A stretch of DNA of 64,000 bases from UBA5336 sp964415675 (GCA_964415675.1 CAYQBG010000008.1:1-64000); one strand, 5' to 3'; shown: positions 34,521 through 43,687, counted from the stretch's first letter. Translations and numbers: made by a program. The notes: generated by a model not told the origin, from the letters alone.

Positions 34521-34552
34521 GGGCCGCCCGGACCATCGGGCGGCCCTGTTCT
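34521..34552 (+). terminator. Rho-independent-like terminator after the cysteine-rich gene
   Basis: GGGCCGCCCG (34521-34530), loop GACCAT, CGGGCGGCCC (34537-34546), then TGTTCT. A perfect 10-bp stem 17 bp after the stop codon. The T tract is weak. The rest of the gap to 34705 holds nothing recognisable. Confidence 0.75.
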
Positions 34553-34705
34553 GCTTGCTGCGTTTGCGTCAGCCAGCCGGGCGCATGGGCCCCGGCCCCC
34601 GAGCCGGATGATATTCATCATCGGTGCATGAGGTGGAGCCGGATGGTGCATATCGGGCTGCGCCTTCCGTTGCACCCTGCAAGGCGCGACGCGGCTTTTG
34701 CTGAC

Positions 34706-36202
34706 CTAGCCATTCTTTGCCGCCGCAAGCCGGGTCGCCCGCCGCTCAAGGCTTGCGCGCAGGCGGGCATGGCGTTCGGGCGTGAGGGGATAGTTCCAGA
34801 TCAGCGGCGCAGCGAGACTGTAGAGCGCGATCGGGCCGAGGCAGTAGACCAGCCGGAGTGCCAACACGCCTTCCTCGGCAGACTGCGCAGCACCCATCGC
34901 CTGATAGCCCAGGAGGCCGACAATATTGAGCGCAACGCCGGTGAAGATCGCCGCGGCCAGCTTCTCGGAAAGACCGATGACCGCAAAATAGGCGCCGGCC
35001 CGCCGCCCGCCTGACCGCGCGCTGTCCACGTCCACAACATCGGCGAGCATCGCCAGAGGCAGGAATTGCAGCCCCCCGAACGCAAAGCCCTTCAGGAGGA
35101 AGAGGCAGAAGAACGCAAAATAGTCCCCATAGCCAAGGAAGAGGTTGGCCGCGCTTACGAAGCTGACAAAGCCAAGCGTGCCGAGAAAGGCACGATGCTT
35201 GCCAACGGTCCGGCCGAGCCACAGCCAGAAGGGAATCGCCGCGATACCTGCTACGAAATAAAGGAAATACGCCGCCCCGATCGTCGGGATGCCGATAATG
35301 TCCCGGATAAAGAACAGCGAGACGGCATTGCGCAAGCTTTCACCCGCGATCACGAAAAACGCGATCAGCAGCACCCGGCGCATCGGCCCGTTGCGCCACA
35401 TGTGCCGGAAGCCCTCCAGGACCGGCACGCGCTCGCGGGCGGCGGGCGGCGGCTCCTTCACCGTCGTCACCACCAGCAATGTCAGGAGCGGTACGGCGAT
35501 GATGATGGTGATCGCCAGCCAATAGAGCACCGGCCCCGTGAGCGCAGAACGGTCGCTCGGCACCCGGTTCATGATGTCGCCCGAGAAGGCACCGATCATG
35601 TCGCGCCACATGGCCACGAAGACTTCTCCCACGGCGCCGCCATCCGCCAGGATCTCCACCACCATCGGGACAGCGGCCGCCAGAAGCAGGCCGCCCAGCA
35701 CGAAGAATTCCCGCACTGCCGTGACCTGGCTGCGGGTGTGATAATCAGCCGAAAGCTCCGCCCCCCAGGCGCGAAAGGGGATCTGGATCATGGTGGCCGA
35801 GGCAAAAAATGCCGTCAGCCAGAACAGGAGGTAGAGCACCCCCGCTCCGTCTGGCGGCACAAACAGGAACCAGGCTGATACCATGAGGCATGGCGCGCCG
35901 AGCACCATATAGGGTTTGCGGCGACCAAAGCGCGTGCGCCCGCGATCTGAAATCTCGCCCATCAGCGGATCGGTGAACACATCGGTAAAGCGCGCCAGCA
36001 TCAGGAGCGTGCCGACGAGGGCAAGGCTGCCGAGGCTTGCGCCATAATGCGGCGGCAGCCAGATCGCCAGCGGATAGCCGTAGATCGCGAGCGGGATGGC
36101 AAGCGAGCCGTGGAGATAGATCGCGCGCCGGGTCAGCCCCTCCTGCGCCGAAACGGGTGCCGCTTTGGCCGCGCTCGCGGCCTGCGAGTCTGCCTTCGAC
36201 AT
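34706..36202 (-). CDS. GPH-family (glycoside-pentoside-hexuronide) cation symporter, MFS
   Basis: A 498-residue inner-membrane protein with about 12 helices. The family loop FTDVFTDPLMGEISDRGRTR followed by FGRRKPY (residues about 70-96) and AWGAELSADYHTRSQVTAVR are characteristic of GPH/melibiose-type symporters. The start at 36202 has an excellent GGAGGAAAG site; upstream in-frame ATGs have none. It is divergent from mgtE. The substrate is probably a sugar or glycoside, but related alphaproteobacterial proteins carry other solutes, so this is left open. Confidence 0.9.
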   Translation of the reverse strand: MSKADSQAASAAKAAPVSAQEGLTRRAIYLHGSLAIPLAIYGYPLAIWLPPHYGASLGSLALVGTLLMLARFTDVFTDPLMGEISDRGRTRFGRRKPYMVLGAPCLMVSAWFLFVPPDGAGVLYLLFWLTAFFASATMIQIPFRAWGAELSADYHTRSQVTAVREFFVLGGLLLAAAVPMVVEILADGGAVGEVFVAMWRDMIGAFSGDIMNRVPSDRSALTGPVLYWLAITIIIAVPLLTLLVVTTVKEPPPAARERVPVLEGFRHMWRNGPMRRVLLIAFFVIAGESLRNAVSLFFIRDIIGIPTIGAAYFLYFVAGIAAIPFWLWLGRTVGKHRAFLGTLGFVSFVSAANLFLGYGDYFAFFCLFLLKGFAFGGLQFLPLAMLADVVDVDSARSGGRRAGAYFAVIGLSEKLAAAIFTGVALNIVGLLGYQAMGAAQSAEEGVLALRLVYCLGPIALYSLAAPLIWNYPLTPERHARLRASLERRATRLAAAKNG

Positions 36203-36418
36203 CGGTCGCTTTCCTCCATGTGTGCGTCTTTTTCTTGTCTGTGTATCGCCGACGCCTCTTGTTTTCACATATCGGACAGTCGCGGTCTGAAAGTGTCAAT
36301 CCCGAAAACGCTGGCGCAGCGCACCGCTGCCCCCTTGCCATGCCGGCCCGCGCAAAGCCTGCCGGACCGGCCATTCCCGGACTTGCTCTTGCCACCTTTC
36401 CGCGAGACACAGGCGGTC

Positions 36419-37798
36419 ATGTCGGACACGCCTGAAAACCCGCCAGAAGATGAGGCCCCGGAGCTGGACGCGATCCTGATCGCGGACATGGCCGATGCGA
36501 TTGATGAGGATGATCATCGCTGGCTCTCGCGCACGCTGTTGCGCCTGCATCCGGCTGACGCCTCAGATGCGCTGGAACAGCTCGACCGGGACGTGTTCTG
36601 CGAGGCGGTCGGCCTGCTGGGCGAGGAATTGCCCTCCAACATCCTGATCGAGCTGCGCGATGAGTATCGCCGCGATGCGGTGCGCCACCTGCCCGACGAG
36701 GTGGTGCGCACGGCGCTGGACGAGCTGGATTCCGACGATGCGACGGCCATTCTCGAAGATCTCGACGAGTCCCGGCGAACCGAGGTCCTGCGCGATATCG
36801 CCCCGCGTGAGCGCGCCCAGCTGGAACAGGGCCTGGCCTTTGATGAAGAGACCGCCGGCCGGCTCATGCAGCGCGAATTCGTCGCCGTGCCCGAATTCTG
36901 GACGGTGGGCGAAACCATCGACCATGCCCGCGAAGAGGGCGAGCGCCTGCCGGAACAATTCTACGAGATCTATGTCGTCGACCCCGGCATGCACCCGCGG
37001 GGCGCTGTCGGCCTGTCGATGCTGCTGCGCTCCTCGCGCGACCTTCCGCTGACCGACATCATGGTGGCGCTGGAGAGCGACATCACCGGCGACATGGACC
37101 AGGAAGACGTCGCCTACCAGTTCCAGAAATACTCCCTCGCCCAGGCTCCGGTGAAAGATGGCGACGGCCGGCTGATCGGCATTATCACCGTCGATGACAT
37201 GGTCGACGTGATCCAGGCCGAGAACACGGAAGACCTGCTGGCGCTGTCGAATGTGCGCTCGGCGGACGGCTCGGATACGGTGATGGAGGCGGTGCGCGCA
37301 CGCGCGCCCTGGCTCGCGGTCAATCTCGTCACCGCCTTCGCCGTCGCTGGCGTGATTTCCATGTTCGAGAACACGCTCGATGCCGTGGTGCAGCTGGCCA
37401 TCCTGATGCCGGTGGTCGCTGCGCTGGGCGGCAATGCCGGCAGTCAGGGCCTTGCGGTCTCGGTGCGCGCCCTCGCCGAGCGCGAGCTGGAAGGCTCCGC
37501 GGCGCGCCGCGCCGTCTTGCGCGAGACGCTGACCGGGCTCGTCAATGGCTTCATCTTTGCCATCGGGGTCGGCGCCATCGCCTATGTCTGGTTCCGCGAT
37601 GTCATGCTGGCCCTGGTCATTGCGATTGCCATGCTGGCCACCTTTCTCTGGGCCGGACTGTCGGGCATTCTTGTCCCGCTCGGCCTGAAGAAAGCGGGCG
37701 CCGACCCGGCTGTCGCGTCATCGGTTTTCGTCTTGACGCTGACCGATGTGATCGCGTTTTTCAGTTTCCTTGGCCTTGCGACGCTGGTTCTGATCTAG
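36419..37798 (+). CDS. mgtE: Magnesium transporter MgtE
   Basis: A 459-residue magnesium channel/transporter. The cytosolic superhelical N domain (about 20-135; RTALDELDSDDATAILEDLD) is followed by two CBS domains (AGRLMQREFVAVPEFWTVGE and APVKDGDGRLIGIITVDDMV). The C-terminal five-helix pore domain carries the family signature FENTLDAVVQLAILMPVVAA followed by LGGNAGSQGL. The start at 36419 (MSDTPENPPEDEAP) is preferred over a long upstream extension that overlaps the divergent symporter gene. Mg2+ sensing by the N and CBS domains usually gates the pore. No M-box leader was recognised upstream. Confidence 0.95.
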   Translation: MSDTPENPPEDEAPELDAILIADMADAIDEDDHRWLSRTLLRLHPADASDALEQLDRDVFCEAVGLLGEELPSNILIELRDEYRRDAVRHLPDEVVRTALDELDSDDATAILEDLDESRRTEVLRDIAPRERAQLEQGLAFDEETAGRLMQREFVAVPEFWTVGETIDHAREEGERLPEQFYEIYVVDPGMHPRGAVGLSMLLRSSRDLPLTDIMVALESDITGDMDQEDVAYQFQKYSLAQAPVKDGDGRLIGIITVDDMVDVIQAENTEDLLALSNVRSADGSDTVMEAVRARAPWLAVNLVTAFAVAGVISMFENTLDAVVQLAILMPVVAALGGNAGSQGLAVSVRALAERELEGSAARRAVLRETLTGLVNGFIFAIGVGAIAYVWFRDVMLALVIAIAMLATFLWAGLSGILVPLGLKKAGADPAVASSVFVLTLTDVIAFFSFLGLATLVLI

Positions 37799-37879
37799 CA
37801 CCCGTTGCAGGGTCATCGGCCTGCCGATTGCAGCGGCGAGGCTCAGGCGGGGGCACTGTGTCCCGAATCGGAGCAAGCG

Positions 37880-39118
37880 ATGGCTCGACGCATGCGGATT
37901 TCGAGGGCGGGGCTTGAGCTGATCAAGCGGTTCGAGGGTTACCAGGAACATTCCGTTCCAATTGGGGCCGGCGATTACATGATCGGCTATGGGCACACAA
38001 AATCAGCGCGCGCCGGCCTGCGCATCAGCGAAGAAAATGCCGACGCGATCCTGCGCGAATATGACCTTCCTCCAGTCGAAAAGGCCGTCAGCGAACATGT
38101 TCGCGCGCCGCTCACACAGAATGAATTCGACGCGCTGGTGTCCCTGGCTTTCAATATCGGCATAGAGGCTTTTCGCGGCTCCGAAGTGCTGGCGCTGGTC
38201 AATTCCGGCGAGAAGCTGCGCGCCGCCGAAGCCCTTTCGGCCTGGCGCAAGGCACAGATCGAGGGGCGCACGATCATTGTCGATGCGCTGGTGCGCCGGC
38301 GCGCAGCCGAACGCGCGCTGTTCCTCGATTATCCGAGCGACCTGCCGGAATCGCCGAGCCCGCTGATCCGCCCGCTGTTCGACCCGGCCAGCGCCGTGCT
38401 GGCCCCGCGCGAGAAAGCCGTTGCCGTCGAGACCCGCAATGGCCGGGCGAGGATCGCAATTGTCGAGGAGACCGACCCGCCCGAGGCTGAAGAGACACGC
38501 GAATCGAGCACGGAAGCGGCGGCCCGCGCCGTCTCCGAACGGCTGACCCGTATTCTTGGAGAAGAGACCCCGCCGGCCGATCCGCTGGCTGAGCAGGACT
38601 CCGACGAAAGCGACAAAGAGCCCGCAGGCGCGGACGGACCCAGCGTCGATGAGATCACCCGGGCGGTCTCGGAGCTCGCAGGCGATACTGACGGCGAAGA
38701 TGACGGGCATAACATCGATCCCCTGCCCGCCGACCTGTCTGACGACCTGCCCTTCGCACCCGCGCCCGAAGAAGCTGAACTGCGCGAACGCGCCCGCCGG
38801 GTCTCCACGACCTTCATCGATGATCTCGAACCGGCCAGTGCCGATGAAGCGGGCGCCCGCATGGCCAGTGAAATGCCTGAGCGTGCCGGCTGGTTCTCGA
38901 TCCTGCTCTTCGCGCTGGCGGCCTTCTCGGGCGCACTGATCTCGGCCTGGGGGCTGGAACATGTCGGCAAGGTTGTTAGCGATGAAGGCCCGCCGCGCAG
39001 CGAATGGGATGTATATGCCGGGCCTTTCACCATCGCGCTGGGCGTCCTGATCTTCCTGATCATGCTCTACTATCTGATCCGCGCTCTGGCGAGCCGCGGC
39101 AGCGCGCACGAGGGCTGA
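37880..39118 (+). CDS. spmX: SpmX-like polar scaffold (domesticated GH24 lysozyme domain plus two TM helices)
   Basis: A 412-residue protein with the three-part SpmX layout. The first part is an N-terminal phage-lysozyme (GH24) domain (about 5-150; LELIKRFEGYQE, IGYGHT, LTQNEFDALVSLAFNIG). The second is a long acidic, Pro/Ala/Glu-rich middle region (about 160-330). The third is two C-terminal membrane helices (about 336-360 and 378-402). Catalytic Glu19 is kept, but the GH24 Asp and Thr positions read Ile28 and Met34, so hydrolysis is doubtful. In Caulobacter, SpmX localises the DivJ kinase to the stalked pole. The start follows GGAGCAAGCG, and a GANTC methylation site (GAATC, 37865-37869) lies just upstream. 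A true lysozyme role is the less likely alternative. Confidence 0.85.
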   Translation: MARRMRISRAGLELIKRFEGYQEHSVPIGAGDYMIGYGHTKSARAGLRISEENADAILREYDLPPVEKAVSEHVRAPLTQNEFDALVSLAFNIGIEAFRGSEVLALVNSGEKLRAAEALSAWRKAQIEGRTIIVDALVRRRAAERALFLDYPSDLPESPSPLIRPLFDPASAVLAPREKAVAVETRNGRARIAIVEETDPPEAEETRESSTEAAARAVSERLTRILGEETPPADPLAEQDSDESDKEPAGADGPSVDEITRAVSELAGDTDGEDDGHNIDPLPADLSDDLPFAPAPEEAELRERARRVSTTFIDDLEPASADEAGARMASEMPERAGWFSILLFALAAFSGALISAWGLEHVGKVVSDEGPPRSEWDVYAGPFTIALGVLIFLIMLYYLIRALASRGSAHEG

Positions 39119-39251
39119 CACTCCATCAGGGCCGCCGGGTCTGGCCCTGCGTTTACTCGCTTTTTCTGAAAGCCCGCCTGCCCGGCCTTTCGCAGGGCCT
39201 CCTTCCGCTCTGCATTGACCTTGCCCCATCGCTGGGCCAACAGGCCGTCTC

Positions 39252-39977
39252 ATGCAGGCCCGTTCCGATTCCCGCGCGTCAGACACAAGCATCCATCTGT
39301 GCGGACACTGGCTGACAGCCCTGCCTGAGGGCGCCCTCTGGTGGCCAGGCGAGGCGACGCTGGTCGTCTCTGACCTGCATCTTGAAAAGGGATCGGCCTT
39401 CGCCGCGCGCGGTCAGATGCTGCCGCCCTATGACACCCATCGCACGCTGGAGAGGGTCGAGCAGCTTTGCGTACGGCTGCATCCGCGCCGCGTGATCTCA
39501 CTGGGGGACAGTTTCCATGACCGGGCCGCCGAGACCCGGCTCGACCCGGACTGCGTGGAGCGAATCTGCGCCCTGACGGCCGCCCATGACTGGCTCTGGG
39601 TCGAGGGCAATCACGACCCCGACCCGCCGGCCTGTCTGGGGGGACGGGCCGAAAAAACCGTCGAGATGGCTGGCCTTCACTTGCGTCATGAGCCCACCGG
39701 CGCTCACGGTGAAATTGCCGGCCACCTGCATCCGGCGGCGAAGGCGCGCGGGCGCGGACGCTCGGTCCGCCGGCGCTGTTTTGCCAGCGATGGTGAGCGG
39801 CTGGTGATGCCAGCCTTCGGTGCCTTCACGGGCGGTCTGAACGTCCTGGATGACGCCTTTGCCGGAATCTTTCCAGGCGGGCTGATCGCCTTCATGCTGG
39901 GGCGCGAACGAGTGTTCACAATGAGCAGAAAACAGCTCCTGCCCGACCGTCCGCGATCGCCTGCCTGGCGGCTTTGA
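39252..39977 (+). CDS. pdeM: Ligase-associated DNA damage response endonuclease PdeM
   Basis: A 241-residue calcineurin-like metallophosphoesterase. Metal-binding motifs in order: LVVSDLHLEKGSAFAARG, ISLGDSFHD, VEGNHDP and IAGHLHP. The pattern, with EGALWWP before the first motif and MPAFGAFTGGLNV near the end, is that of PdeM, usually encoded with a DNA ligase, an Lhr-type helicase and an exonuclease. None of those partners is in this window, so it is separated from them here. It probably acts on DNA ends in repair. Confidence 0.88.
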   Translation: MQARSDSRASDTSIHLCGHWLTALPEGALWWPGEATLVVSDLHLEKGSAFAARGQMLPPYDTHRTLERVEQLCVRLHPRRVISLGDSFHDRAAETRLDPDCVERICALTAAHDWLWVEGNHDPDPPACLGGRAEKTVEMAGLHLRHEPTGAHGEIAGHLHPAAKARGRGRSVRRRCFASDGERLVMPAFGAFTGGLNVLDDAFAGIFPGGLIAFMLGRERVFTMSRKQLLPDRPRSPAWRL

Positions 39978-40015
39978 AACGCGTTGATAACGGGCGCACT
40001 GCCCCACAGCCAGGC

Positions 40016-40067
40016 GAGGGCAGGATTGAGGGCAAGAGCCGGGCTTTTGAGGGCAGGATTGAGGGCA
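40016..40067. repeat. Direct repeat pair between pdeM and mrp
   Basis: GAGGGCAGGATTGAGGGCA occurs at 40016-40034 and 40049-40067, a 33-bp period, each copy itself holding two GAGGGCA. It lies in the short gap between convergent genes. Possibly replication slippage; no function is evident. Confidence 0.8.
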
Positions 40068-40127
40068 GCCGAGGGCACAGGCGCCAACACGCCCCCAAGC
40101 GGTGCGGCGCTGCGCGGCAGGCCGGTC

Positions 40128-41318
40128 TCAGTCCTCGAAAACGATCTCCGGCTCGGGCTTGGTTTCCAGCGCATCGATCCCGATTGCCACGCGCCGGGCC
40201 AGCGCGCTGAAAAGCTCGCTCGCCTCGCCGCCGCCGAGAGCGGCCGGCTGTCCTGCATCGCCGCCTTCACGAATCTCGCCAAGCATCGGGAGCTGGCCAA
40301 GCAGCGGCAAGCCAAGGGCGCTCGCCATGCGCTGGCCGCCGCCCTCGCCCATCAGGAAATGACGATGGCCGGCCGGGTCGTCGAACCAGCTCATCGTCTC
40401 GACAATGCCAAGCACCGGCACGGCCGTCTTGGAGAACATCGCTGCGCCGCGCCGCACATCGGCCAGCGCGACCTCCTGCGGGGTGGTGACGAGGACCGCC
40501 GCGGTGACCGGCACACGCTGGGCGATCGCGAGCTGGGCGTCACCAGTGCCCGGCGGGGTGTCGATGACCAGAAGGTCGAGCGGTTTTTCCTCACTGCCCC
40601 AGGCGGCATCACGCAGCATCTGGTTGATTGCCGACATCACGATCGGACCGCGCCAGATCATCGGCGCGTCGGGATCGGACAAGTAGCCGATCGACAGGGT
40701 CTTCAGCCCGTGAGCCTCGACCGGCTCCAGCTTTCCGTCAGCCGTGGTGCCCGGCTCGGCATGCGTCGTTTTCAGCATGGTCGGAATGGACGGGCCATAA
40801 ATATCGGCATCCATCAGGCCGACCGACATGCCCGTGCGGGCCATGGAAGCAGCGAGATTGACGGCGACAGTGGATTTGCCGACACCGCCCTTGGCGCTGG
40901 CGACGACGAGGATATGGGAGATGCCAGGAATTTTCGAGGCCGGGCTGGGCGCAGCTGGCTGGCCACCGGCAAGCGCTTCATCCGACAGGCGGGCGCCCTT
41001 GTGCACCCGGCGCGGCGGCGCGCTCTGGGGGGAGGAGAGCAGGTTGACCTTCCGCGGCTCGCGGACAGGCCCGGCGCCGGTCTGGCGTTCGCGCGTCAGA
41101 ATTGCGGACACGTCCGACACGCCTTTGACAGCCCGCGCCGCACTTTCAGCCTGGATGCGGATGTCTTCCGAAGCGGCAAGGTCCTCTCCCGCCTCGATCA
41201 CCAGAACGGCTCGCCCGTCAGCCTTCACACTGACCGACTGGAGCCAGGCCGGCGCACCCAGCTGTTTGCGGATTTCGGACTCAATTGCCTGCGGCGATTT
41301 TGACTTTGAACGAAACAA
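40128..41318 (-). CDS. apbC: Mrp/ApbC-family Fe-S carrier ATPase
   Basis: A 396-residue P-loop NTPase that carries or inserts Fe-S clusters. The N-terminal MIP18/DUF59-like domain (about 8-75) is followed by the deviant Walker A SAKGGVGKSTVAVNLA, then GLMDADIYGPSIPTML, MIWRGPIVMSAINQML and DLLVIDTPPGTGDAQL. The TTG start at 41318 is chosen because AAGGAG lies 10 bases upstream and the domain starts there; an ATG farther upstream adds 14 residues (MCSVCPYLSRSRAI). The C-terminal CxxC used by many Mrp proteins is absent (TMSWFDDPAGHRHFLMGEGG). It is divergent from hflK. Confidence 0.9.
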   Translation of the reverse strand: MFRSKSKSPQAIESEIRKQLGAPAWLQSVSVKADGRAVLVIEAGEDLAASEDIRIQAESAARAVKGVSDVSAILTRERQTGAGPVREPRKVNLLSSPQSAPPRRVHKGARLSDEALAGGQPAAPSPASKIPGISHILVVASAKGGVGKSTVAVNLAASMARTGMSVGLMDADIYGPSIPTMLKTTHAEPGTTADGKLEPVEAHGLKTLSIGYLSDPDAPMIWRGPIVMSAINQMLRDAAWGSEEKPLDLLVIDTPPGTGDAQLAIAQRVPVTAAVLVTTPQEVALADVRRGAAMFSKTAVPVLGIVETMSWFDDPAGHRHFLMGEGGGQRMASALGLPLLGQLPMLGEIREGGDAGQPAALGGGEASELFSALARRVAIGIDALETKPEPEIVFED

Positions 41319-41421
41319 GATGGCGCGACTCCTTGATAGATAGGGGCAGACACTGCACATATCGTGAAGCAGTTCGCTGAAACCAAGTTTGTGAATGAAT
41401 CTTCGAGGAGTGGCGCCTTTC

Positions 41422-42555
41422 ATGCCCTGGAAAGACGATAATGACGGCAACACCCCGCACGCGGCCGGCGGCCCCTGGTCGGGCGGCGGCGGAAACGGTG
41501 GCTCTGGCGGCGATGGCGGCTCGCCATGGAACCGCCCCGGCGGCGGCGGATCCGGCGGCTCTGGCGGCGGATCCGATATCGAGGAACAGATGCGACGCAT
41601 GCAGGAACGTTTCCGGCGCGGAATCGGCGGGCGTGGTGGCAATGGCGGATCTGGCGGCGGCGGCCGGTCTATCGGCCCGATCGGCTTCATCGTCATTGCG
41701 GTGGTTGCGCTGATCGCCTGGCTGTCAACCGGCGTTGTCCTGGTCGATGCCGGCCAGCAGGCCTCCATTTTCCGGTTCGGCAAGTTCGAGACAAATCTCG
41801 GTTCGGGCATTCATGTGCATATGCCCGTGCCGATCGAGCGTCATTTCCTGGTCGATGTCGAAGAACAGCGTCAGATCACGATTGGCGACACGCTCGCCGA
41901 GAGCCTGATGATCACCGAAGACGAAAATATCGTCGATATTCAGTTTTCGGTGTTCTGGAAGGTGAAGACTGACGCGCCTCAGGACTTTATTCTTAACGTG
42001 AAAGCGCCAGAACAGGCCACGCGCATGGTGGCTGAATCGGTGATGCGCGAGGTTGTCGGCAAATCGTCGCTGCAAAACGTGATCACCACCGAGCGCGATA
42101 CAGTCGAGGATGAGGTGCGCTTCCAGAGCCAGGCCCTGCTCGACGATTATCGTGCCGGCATTGACGTCATCGACGTGCAGATCGCCAAGTCGGACCCGCC
42201 CCGGCAGGTGATTGAAGCCTTCAACGACGTCAACAAGGCCGAGCAGGATGCGGAAGCCAACATCAATAGCGCAACGGGCTTTGCCAACCAGATCGTTCCC
42301 GAGGCCCGGGGTGAAGCGCAGCAGATCCTGCAGCAGGCCGCGGGTTATCGCGACAAGGTGATCGCTGATGCCCGAGGTGAGGCGGCGCGTTTTACCTCAA
42401 TTTACGAGGAATACCGGATTGCCCCTCAGGTGACCCGTGAGCGGATGTATCTCGAAACCCTGGAGCGTGTGCTTGGCGGGGCGGAAAAGACCATTCTTGA
42501 CAGTGAGTCCGGCGCGGTGCCTTACCTGCCGCTCGACCGCGTCCAGCAACGCTAG
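41422..42555 (+). CDS. hflK: FtsH protease modulator HflK
   Basis: A 377-residue SPFH/prohibitin-family membrane protein. It has a Gly-rich cytosolic N-terminus (about 10-75, GGS repeats), a membrane helix (about 86-106, GPIGFIVIAVVALIAWL) and a periplasmic SPFH domain (VDAGQQASIFRFGKF, FLVDVEEQRQITIGDTLAES). A coiled coil (NDVNKAEQDAEANINSATGF) comes last. HflK and HflC form large rings around FtsH and restrain its proteolysis. The start MPWKDDN at 41422 is preferred because GAGGAG lies upstream; 41395 would add nine residues. It is immediately followed by hflC. Confidence 0.95.
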   Translation: MPWKDDNDGNTPHAAGGPWSGGGGNGGSGGDGGSPWNRPGGGGSGGSGGGSDIEEQMRRMQERFRRGIGGRGGNGGSGGGGRSIGPIGFIVIAVVALIAWLSTGVVLVDAGQQASIFRFGKFETNLGSGIHVHMPVPIERHFLVDVEEQRQITIGDTLAESLMITEDENIVDIQFSVFWKVKTDAPQDFILNVKAPEQATRMVAESVMREVVGKSSLQNVITTERDTVEDEVRFQSQALLDDYRAGIDVIDVQIAKSDPPRQVIEAFNDVNKAEQDAEANINSATGFANQIVPEARGEAQQILQQAAGYRDKVIADARGEAARFTSIYEEYRIAPQVTRERMYLETLERVLGGAEKTILDSESGAVPYLPLDRVQQR

Positions 42556-42572
42556 TGAAGGGATTTAGACAG

Positions 42573-43469
42573 ATGAGACTTTTCTCCTGGCTCCTCCTGG
42601 CGCTCGTCGCCATAATCGTCTTCTTGGCCCTGAACGCCTTTTATGTCGTTCGCCAGGACCAGCAGGCCCTCGTTCTGCAGTTTGGCGATCCCGTCGCCAC
42701 GCGTAACGCGCCCGGCAGTGATGAGGCCGGCCTCTATTTCAAGACGCCATTCATCCAGCAGGTCACGATTCTTGATCGCAAGAATATCGGGCTGAACATG
42801 TCGGACATTCAGGTGCTCGCTTCCGACCAGCGCCGGCTGGTGGTCGATGCTTTTGTTCGCTGGCGGATCACCGACCCGCTCAAATTCTACCAGCGCCTGC
42901 GCACCGAAAGCGCAGCGGCGTCCCAGCTGAACAGGTTCACCGAATCGGCCATCCGGGCGGCGCTCGGCGACGTTCCCGTGCCGGAAATCGTGTCAGGCCA
43001 GCGCTCACAGCTGATGGATCGCATCCGCCAGTCGGTAAACGAGAATCTCGAGGATACGGGCATCGATATTATCGATATCCGTATCCGCCAGGCCGACCTT
43101 CCCGACGAGATTGCCGAAGGTGTGTATAACCGCATGCGCACGGCGCGCGCCCAGGAAGCTGAGCGGATCCGGGCCGAAGGTGAGGAACAGGCGCGCCTGA
43201 TCCGGGCCACTGCGCAACGCGAGTCCACGGTTCTTCTCGCCGAGGCGCGTGAACAGTCCGAGAAGATCCGGGGTGAGGGCGATGCCCAGCGCAACCGGAT
43301 CTATGCGGAAGCCTATAATGCCGATGCGAACTTCTTCAGGTTCTATCGCTCACTGATCGCCTGTGAAACATCGCTGCAGGAAGGCACAAAGATCATCGTT
43401 GATCCGGGCAATATGGGTGTTTGTGACATCTTCTCCGAAGAAGCCTCCCGCACGGGTGGCAATCGCTGA
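42573..43469 (+). CDS. hflC: FtsH protease modulator HflC
   Basis: A 298-residue partner of HflK. It has a short cytosolic end, one membrane helix (FSWLLLALVAIIVFLALNAF), then an SPFH domain (VRQDQQALVLQFGDPVATR, LASDQRRLVVDAFVRWRITD) and a coiled coil (EAERIRAEGEEQARLIRATA). The C-terminus has DANFFRFYRSLIACETSL. The start at 42573 follows AAGGGA, 17 bp after hflK. It belongs to the hflK-hflC-DUF2065-degP operon. Confidence 0.95.
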   Translation: MRLFSWLLLALVAIIVFLALNAFYVVRQDQQALVLQFGDPVATRNAPGSDEAGLYFKTPFIQQVTILDRKNIGLNMSDIQVLASDQRRLVVDAFVRWRITDPLKFYQRLRTESAAASQLNRFTESAIRAALGDVPVPEIVSGQRSQLMDRIRQSVNENLEDTGIDIIDIRIRQADLPDEIAEGVYNRMRTARAQEAERIRAEGEEQARLIRATAQRESTVLLAEAREQSEKIRGEGDAQRNRIYAEAYNADANFFRFYRSLIACETSLQEGTKIIVDPGNMGVCDIFSEEASRTGGNR

Positions 43470-43474
43470 AAGTC

Positions 43475-43687
43475 ATGGCGGCCGGGCTGGCTCCCTGGAC
43501 ACTGGCCCTGGCCGCCCTGGGGCTCTGGTTCCTCATCGAGGGACTAGCCTATGTATTGTTTCCCGATGCGATGAAGCGATTTCTCGACTGGGCCGCCCGC
43601 CTGCCTGTCGCAGAGCTTCGAAATGCCGGGCTGTGGACAGCGGCTTCGGGGGCGATCCTGCTCTATATCGCTCTTCGCTTCACCTGA
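43475..43687 (+). CDS. DUF2065 small membrane protein
   Basis: A 70-residue protein with two hydrophobic helices (TLALAALGLWFLIEGLAYVL and AASGAILLYIALRF) joined by PDAMKRFLDWAARLPVAELR, the DUF2065 pattern. It starts 5 bp after the hflC stop. Genes of this family are commonly found next to hflC, suggesting a role with the HflKC-FtsH complex, not yet established. Confidence 0.88.
   Translation: MAAGLAPWTLALAALGLWFLIEGLAYVLFPDAMKRFLDWAARLPVAELRNAGLWTAASGAILLYIALRFT

Noticed and set aside
32704..34536. 610-codon open frame on the minus strand opposite the Cys-rich gene
   Set aside because: The plus-strand protein has a signal peptide, regular cysteine repeats and a ribosome site; the antisense frame runs into the response regulator gene and shows no domain.
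36203..36418. M-box or other riboswitch upstream of mgtE
   Set aside because: No conserved M-box blocks or stable aptamer-like structure could be recognised in the 216 bp.
39984..41303. 439-codon plus-strand frame opposite mrp
   Set aside because: The mrp gene on the other strand has Walker motifs and a good ribosome site; the frame has no recognisable features.
41440..41670. GGC/GGT-rich tandem repeats in hflK considered as a repeat array
   Set aside because: They encode the Gly/Ser-rich cytosolic tail typical of alphaproteobacterial HflK.
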